Positions 61,499-64,000 of a DNA stretch of 64,000 nucleotides are shown one piece after another; the stretch's first letter is position 1, and the number at the start of each line of letters is the position of its first letter. Position numbers and translations under genes: made by a program. Source of the stretch: DASPWV01 sp046726375. GTDB lineage: Bacteria > Acidobacteriota > Vicinamibacteria > Vicinamibacterales > UBA2999. The stretch spans positions 62,001 through 126,000 of the forward strand of contig JBKPAJ010000022.1 in the NCBI GenBank assembly GCA_046726375.1, read 5' to 3'. The notes beneath the pieces are model-generated. The model had not been told where the DNA came from. It ran no database searches and worked only from the letters and a program-made list of their open reading frames with translations.

Positions 61499-61945
61499 AA
61501 TCGCCTCTGCCTTGCCGCCCGCCGCGGCCAACTTCTCCGCTGCTTTGCCGCTGAACTTGTGCGCCTGCACCGTCAACGCCTTGGTGATCTCGCCGCGGCC
61601 GAGCACCTTGATGGGCAGCCCCTTGCCGCCACGAATCAAGCCGGCCTCGCGCAGCGCCTCGGGCGAGACCGTCGCGCCCTTTTCGAACTGCGCCTCGAGC
61701 TGATCGAGGTTCACCACCGCGTATTCGGTGCGGAACATCTCGTTGTTGAAGCCGCGCTTCGGCACGCGGCGATGGAGCGGCATCTGACCGCCCTCAAAGC
61801 CACGCTTGTAGGAGTAGCCCGAACGCGACTGCGCGCCTTTGTTACCACGGCCCGCGGTTTTGCCATTGCCCGAGCCCGGTCCACGCCCCACGCGTTTACG
61901 TGACTGCTTCGACCCGGCCGCAGGTTTGAGATTACTCAGATCCAT
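61496..61945 (-). CDS. rplO: 50S ribosomal protein L15
   Basis: A 149-residue L15. The N-terminus MDLSNLKPAAGSKQSRKRVG leads to the Gly-rich GRGPGSGNGKTAGRGNKGAQ and YSYKRGFEGGQMPLHRRVPK. The C-terminal part (LPIKVLGRGEITKALTVQAH) is normal. A repeat array follows its stop. Confidence 0.98.
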   Translation of the reverse strand: MDLSNLKPAAGSKQSRKRVGRGPGSGNGKTAGRGNKGAQSRSGYSYKRGFEGGQMPLHRRVPKRGFNNEMFRTEYAVVNLDQLEAQFEKGATVSPEALREAGLIRGGKGLPIKVLGRGEITKALTVQAHKFSGKAAEKLAAAGGKAEAI

Positions 61946-61966
61946 ATGCGTTTCTTCGCAGTGACT

Positions 61967-62038
61967 TTCAGCTTTCGGCTGTCGGCTTTCGGCAAGTGCC
62001 TTTGCCGAGAGCTGACCGCTGATAGCTGATAGCTACTC
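61967..62038. repeat. Heptamer array with inverted arms (CGGCTTT / CTGATAG)
   Basis: Left CAGCTTT, CGGCTGT, CGGCTTT, CGGCAAG; right CCGAGAG, CTGACCG, CTGATAG, CTGATAG. Between rpmD and rplO, running into the last codons of rpmD. Confidence 0.8.
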
Positions 62039-62230
62039 GCTGACCTCCACCAGGTGGCGGACTTTGTCAATCATTCCGCGCGTCTCCGCCGTGTCGTTCA
62101 GTTCCACCGTGTGGCGGATCCGACGCAGGCCGAGACTCTGCACGACGCGGCCCTGCTTCTCATTGAAGCCGATTGGGCTTCGGAGCAGGGTCACCTTCAA
62201 CTTCTTGTCCGACCTCTTTTGCTTCGCCAT
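62033..62230 (-). CDS. rpmD: 50S ribosomal protein L30
   Basis: A 65-residue L30: MAKQKRSDKKLKVTLLRSPI, then KQGRVVQSLGLRRIRHTVEL. The start is placed at the ATG 62230; a longer frame upstream reads only repeat DNA. The end (DKVRHLVEVSE) is normal. Confidence 0.96.
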   Translation of the reverse strand: MAKQKRSDKKLKVTLLRSPIGFNEKQGRVVQSLGLRRIRHTVELNDTAETRGMIDKVRHLVEVSE

Positions 62231-62241
62231 AACTACTCGAC

Positions 62242-62318
62242 AGCTCAAAGTTCAAAGTTCAAAGTTCAGAGTTAGTGATGAAGTTCTGAATTTTGAACTT
62301 TGAACTTTGAACTCGTAA
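62242..62318. repeat. Heptamer array with inverted arms (AACTTTG)
   Basis: Left CAGCTCA, AAGTTCA, AAGTTCA, AAGTTCAG; right AATTTTG, AACTTTG, AACTTTG, AACTCG. Between rpsE and rpmD. Same heptamer as 51001, 57041 and 57552. Confidence 0.85.
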
Positions 62319-62879
62319 CTACTGCGCGACCGGCTCCTCGGTCGTCTTTACTTGCCGCTCACGGCCGGTCGCGTAGATTTCTTCTGCATCTTTCCCGCGC
62401 AGGCGTGCGACGCGATTCGGATCGCGCAGCATCTGCAGCGCGGTGAACGCCGCGCGCACCACGTTGTGCGCGTTCGCGCTGCCAAGCGATTTGGTCAACA
62501 CGTTCGTGACACCGGCGGATTCGACGACCGCGCGCACGGCGCCACCCGCGATGATGCCGGTGCCGTCCGGCGCAGGCTTCAGCAGCACGCGCCCCGAACC
62601 GAAGTTGCCAGTCACCGGATGCGGAATCGTCGAACCCTTCAACGGCACGCGAATCAGGTTCTTCTTCGCCGCCTCGATGCCCTTCTTGATTGCCGACGGG
62701 ACTTCCTTCGCTTTACCGACGCCGTAGCCCACTACGCCATGACCGTCGCCGACCACCACCAGTGCACTGAAGCTCAGGTTCTTGCCGCCCTTGACAACCT
62801 TCGTGACCCGGTTGATGGACACCACCGTGTCTTTGATCTCGAGTTGTGACGCGTCGATCTTCTCGCGAGTGCGAATCAT
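62319..62879 (-). CDS. rpsE: 30S ribosomal protein S5
   Basis: A 186-residue S5 with the RNA-binding N-domain (VVSINRVTKVVKGGKNLSFS, ALVVVGDGHGVVGYGVGKAK) and the C-domain (TGIIAGGAVRAVVESAGVTN). The gap to rplR (62880-62945) is a short GC-rich stretch with no gene. Confidence 0.98.
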   Translation of the reverse strand: MIRTREKIDASQLEIKDTVVSINRVTKVVKGGKNLSFSALVVVGDGHGVVGYGVGKAKEVPSAIKKGIEAAKKNLIRVPLKGSTIPHPVTGNFGSGRVLLKPAPDGTGIIAGGAVRAVVESAGVTNVLTKSLGSANAHNVVRAAFTALQMLRDPNRVARLRGKDAEEIYATGRERQVKTTEEPVAQ

Positions 62880-62945
62880 CTCGTTCTTCTCCGAGGCCCC
62901 GCGGCCCCCGTGCTGCGGTACTTCTGCGCTTCCGTGCTGGCGCGC

Positions 62946-63320
62946 CTAGAACTCCAGGCCGGCGTGCCGCGCGGCTTCGGCGACGGCGCGCACGCGCCCG
63001 TGATAGAGGAACCCGTTGCGATCGAACACGACGCGGCTGATGCCCTTTTCCTTGAGCCGCTCGGCAATCGTGCGGCCGACGAGCTCGGCACCCTTGCGAT
63101 TGCCGCTGCGAATGTCGCCGCTGAGCTTGCCCTTGACGGCCGGTTCGATGCTCGACGCGGACGCGAGCGTGGCGCCGGCGAGATCGTCAATCACCTGCAC
63201 GTAGATATGCGACACGCTGCGAAACACCGTGAGCCGCGGACGCTCGGACGTCCCCCGCATCCGCTTGCGGATGCGGAACTTGATTCGATCGCGGCGGTCT
63301 TCCTTCGTCTTGATCTGCAT
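62946..63320 (-). CDS. rplR: 50S ribosomal protein L18
   Basis: A 124-residue L18 that binds 5S rRNA. Motifs RIRKRMRGTSERPRLTVFRS, HIYVQVIDDLAGATLASAS and GISRVVFDRNGFLYHGRVRA are conserved. Confidence 0.98.
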   Translation of the reverse strand: MQIKTKEDRRDRIKFRIRKRMRGTSERPRLTVFRSVSHIYVQVIDDLAGATLASASSIEPAVKGKLSGDIRSGNRKGAELVGRTIAERLKEKGISRVVFDRNGFLYHGRVRAVAEAARHAGLEF

Positions 63321-63414
63321 AGATCACCAAATCACCAAATCACCAAATCCCGATATCCCGAAATCTCCAAATCGGCTCCAAATCTCGAGATCACCAAATC
63401 TCCAAATTCACGCT
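63321..63414. repeat. Direct 8-mer array (ATCACCAA)
   Basis: ATCACCAA three times, then ATCCCGAT, ATCCCGAA, ATCTCCAA, ATCTCGAG, ATCACCAA, ATCTCCAA. No clear inverted arm. Between rplF and rplR. Confidence 0.85.
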
Positions 63415-63416
63415 CA

Positions 63417-63953
63417 TCACGCCCCCGTTTTGCCAGCCTTCTTCTTCAACGTCTCACCCGTGTAACGCACACCCTTCTGTTGATACGGGTCCGGCTTGCG
63501 CAGGCGTCGCAGATTCGCCGCGACCTGGCCGACCAGCTGACGATCGACCCCGGTCACGGTGAGGTGCGTCTGTTTGTCAATCGCGATGTCGATACCCTGC
63601 GGCACGTCAAACACGATCGGATGCGAGTAGCCGAGCGACAGCACCACGTGCTTGCCCTTGACCTCGGCGCGGTAGCCGACGCCGACGATGTCGAGCTCCT
63701 TCTTCCAGCCGGTGGTCACGCCCTGCACGGCGTTGTTGACCAGGCTGCGCGCCAGGCCATGAAACTTGTTCAGCTCACGCGCCTCGCTGTCCTTCCTGGT
63801 CACGAGGCTGCCATCTTCGACGGCGGCGCTCACACCTGGCGGCAGCGGCTGACGCAGCTGTCCCTTCGGCCCCTTCACGTCGACGACGTTGCCGTCGACT
63901 TTGATGGTGACCCCCGTGGGAATTGCGATCGGTTTCTTGCCAATTCGAGACAT
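63417..63953 (-). CDS. rplF: 50S ribosomal protein L6
   Basis: A 178-residue L6 with MSRIGKKPIAIPTGVTIKVD, LVNNAVQGVTTGWKKELDIV and the C-terminal RKPDPYQQKGVRYTGETLKK. The ATG at 63953 is chosen as it gives the universal L6 start. rpsH would be expected just beyond the window. Confidence 0.98.
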   Translation of the reverse strand: MSRIGKKPIAIPTGVTIKVDGNVVDVKGPKGQLRQPLPPGVSAAVEDGSLVTRKDSEARELNKFHGLARSLVNNAVQGVTTGWKKELDIVGVGYRAEVKGKHVVLSLGYSHPIVFDVPQGIDIAIDKQTHLTVTGVDRQLVGQVAANLRRLRKPDPYQQKGVRYTGETLKKKAGKTGA

Positions 63954-63967
63954 GATCAATTCCTGCC

Positions 63968-63987
63968 GGCCGGGCTCAAGCCCGGCC
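63968..63987. repeat. 20-bp palindrome upstream of rplF
   Basis: GGCCGGGCTCAAGCCCGGCC, 8-base stem and TCAA loop, in the gap between rplF and the gene beyond the window edge. Same class as 26823, 31139 and 34036. Confidence 0.8.
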
Positions 63988-64000
63988 CCGCGACCGCCGC

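Overview
The window is GC-rich bacterial chromosome, densely coded on both strands, with no tRNA, rRNA, insertion sequence or CRISPR that I can see. The right end (about 54.5-64 kb) is a canonical spc-alpha ribosomal protein block on the minus strand. The middle holds a type IV pilus cluster whose order (pilB-T-C-S-[R]-A ... H-I ... D) matches the Myxococcus xanthus plan. This order, the archaeal-type ProS, the extra EF-G paralogue and the large number of c-type cytochrome, HtrA and DUF4097 genes suggest a Gram-negative soil-type lineage such as Acidobacteriota (Vicinamibacteria-like). That placement is inference, not proof.

Layout: 0-1.3 kb, end of pnp and a small cupredoxin-like protein. 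1.3-5.8 kb (minus), an M48 protease-GDPD fusion, a DUF4097 protein and an HtrA protease. 5.9-12.9 kb (minus), an unusual trio: patatin-like phospholipase (frame-broken), di-heme c-type lipoprotein and cytochrome P450. 13-16 kb, a short-chain dehydrogenase coupled to a frame-broken SMP-30/strictosidine-synthase-like gene, then a GNAT acetyltransferase. 16-23.2 kb, smc, a C-terminal processing protease, tatA and tatC. 23.3-29.6 kb, an OmpA-family protein, proS, nadB and aroB. 29.7-45.3 kb (minus), the type IV pilus region with minor pilins, prepilin peptidase, the PilH/PilI ABC transporter, a VKOR-DsbA fusion, pilA with a sigma-54-like promoter, a wrecked pilS/pilR locus, and pilC, pilT, pilB. 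45.3-51 kb, an outer membrane protein and a Yip1-HlyD-MacB-like efflux operon lacking an ATPase gene. 51-54.4 kb, an EF-G-like GTPase and a secreted kinase-fold protein. 54.5-64 kb, rplQ-rpoA-rpsD-rpsK-rpsM-rpmJ-infA-map-adk-secY-rplO-rpmD-rpsE-rplR-rplF (written in reverse order of transcription).

The most striking thing is not a gene. About twenty gaps carry small tandem arrays of a 7- or 8-base unit (sometimes 9 or 13), usually followed by the reverse complement of the same unit so that the locus can fold into a long hairpin. The unit sequence differs from locus to locus, but the period and the inverted layout recur. They occur inside the ribosomal operon, at convergent gene ends, and in places run into coding sequence (signal peptide of the cupredoxin gene, C-terminus of the GNAT gene). 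A second set of dispersed 20-bp and 33-bp palindromic repeats has entered smc in frame twice. These repeats are the best candidate here for an undescribed system.

Four genes carry single-base frame breaks, three of them at short homopolymer runs. They may be sequencing errors or real decay. All lie in accessory or regulatory genes and none in the core genes.
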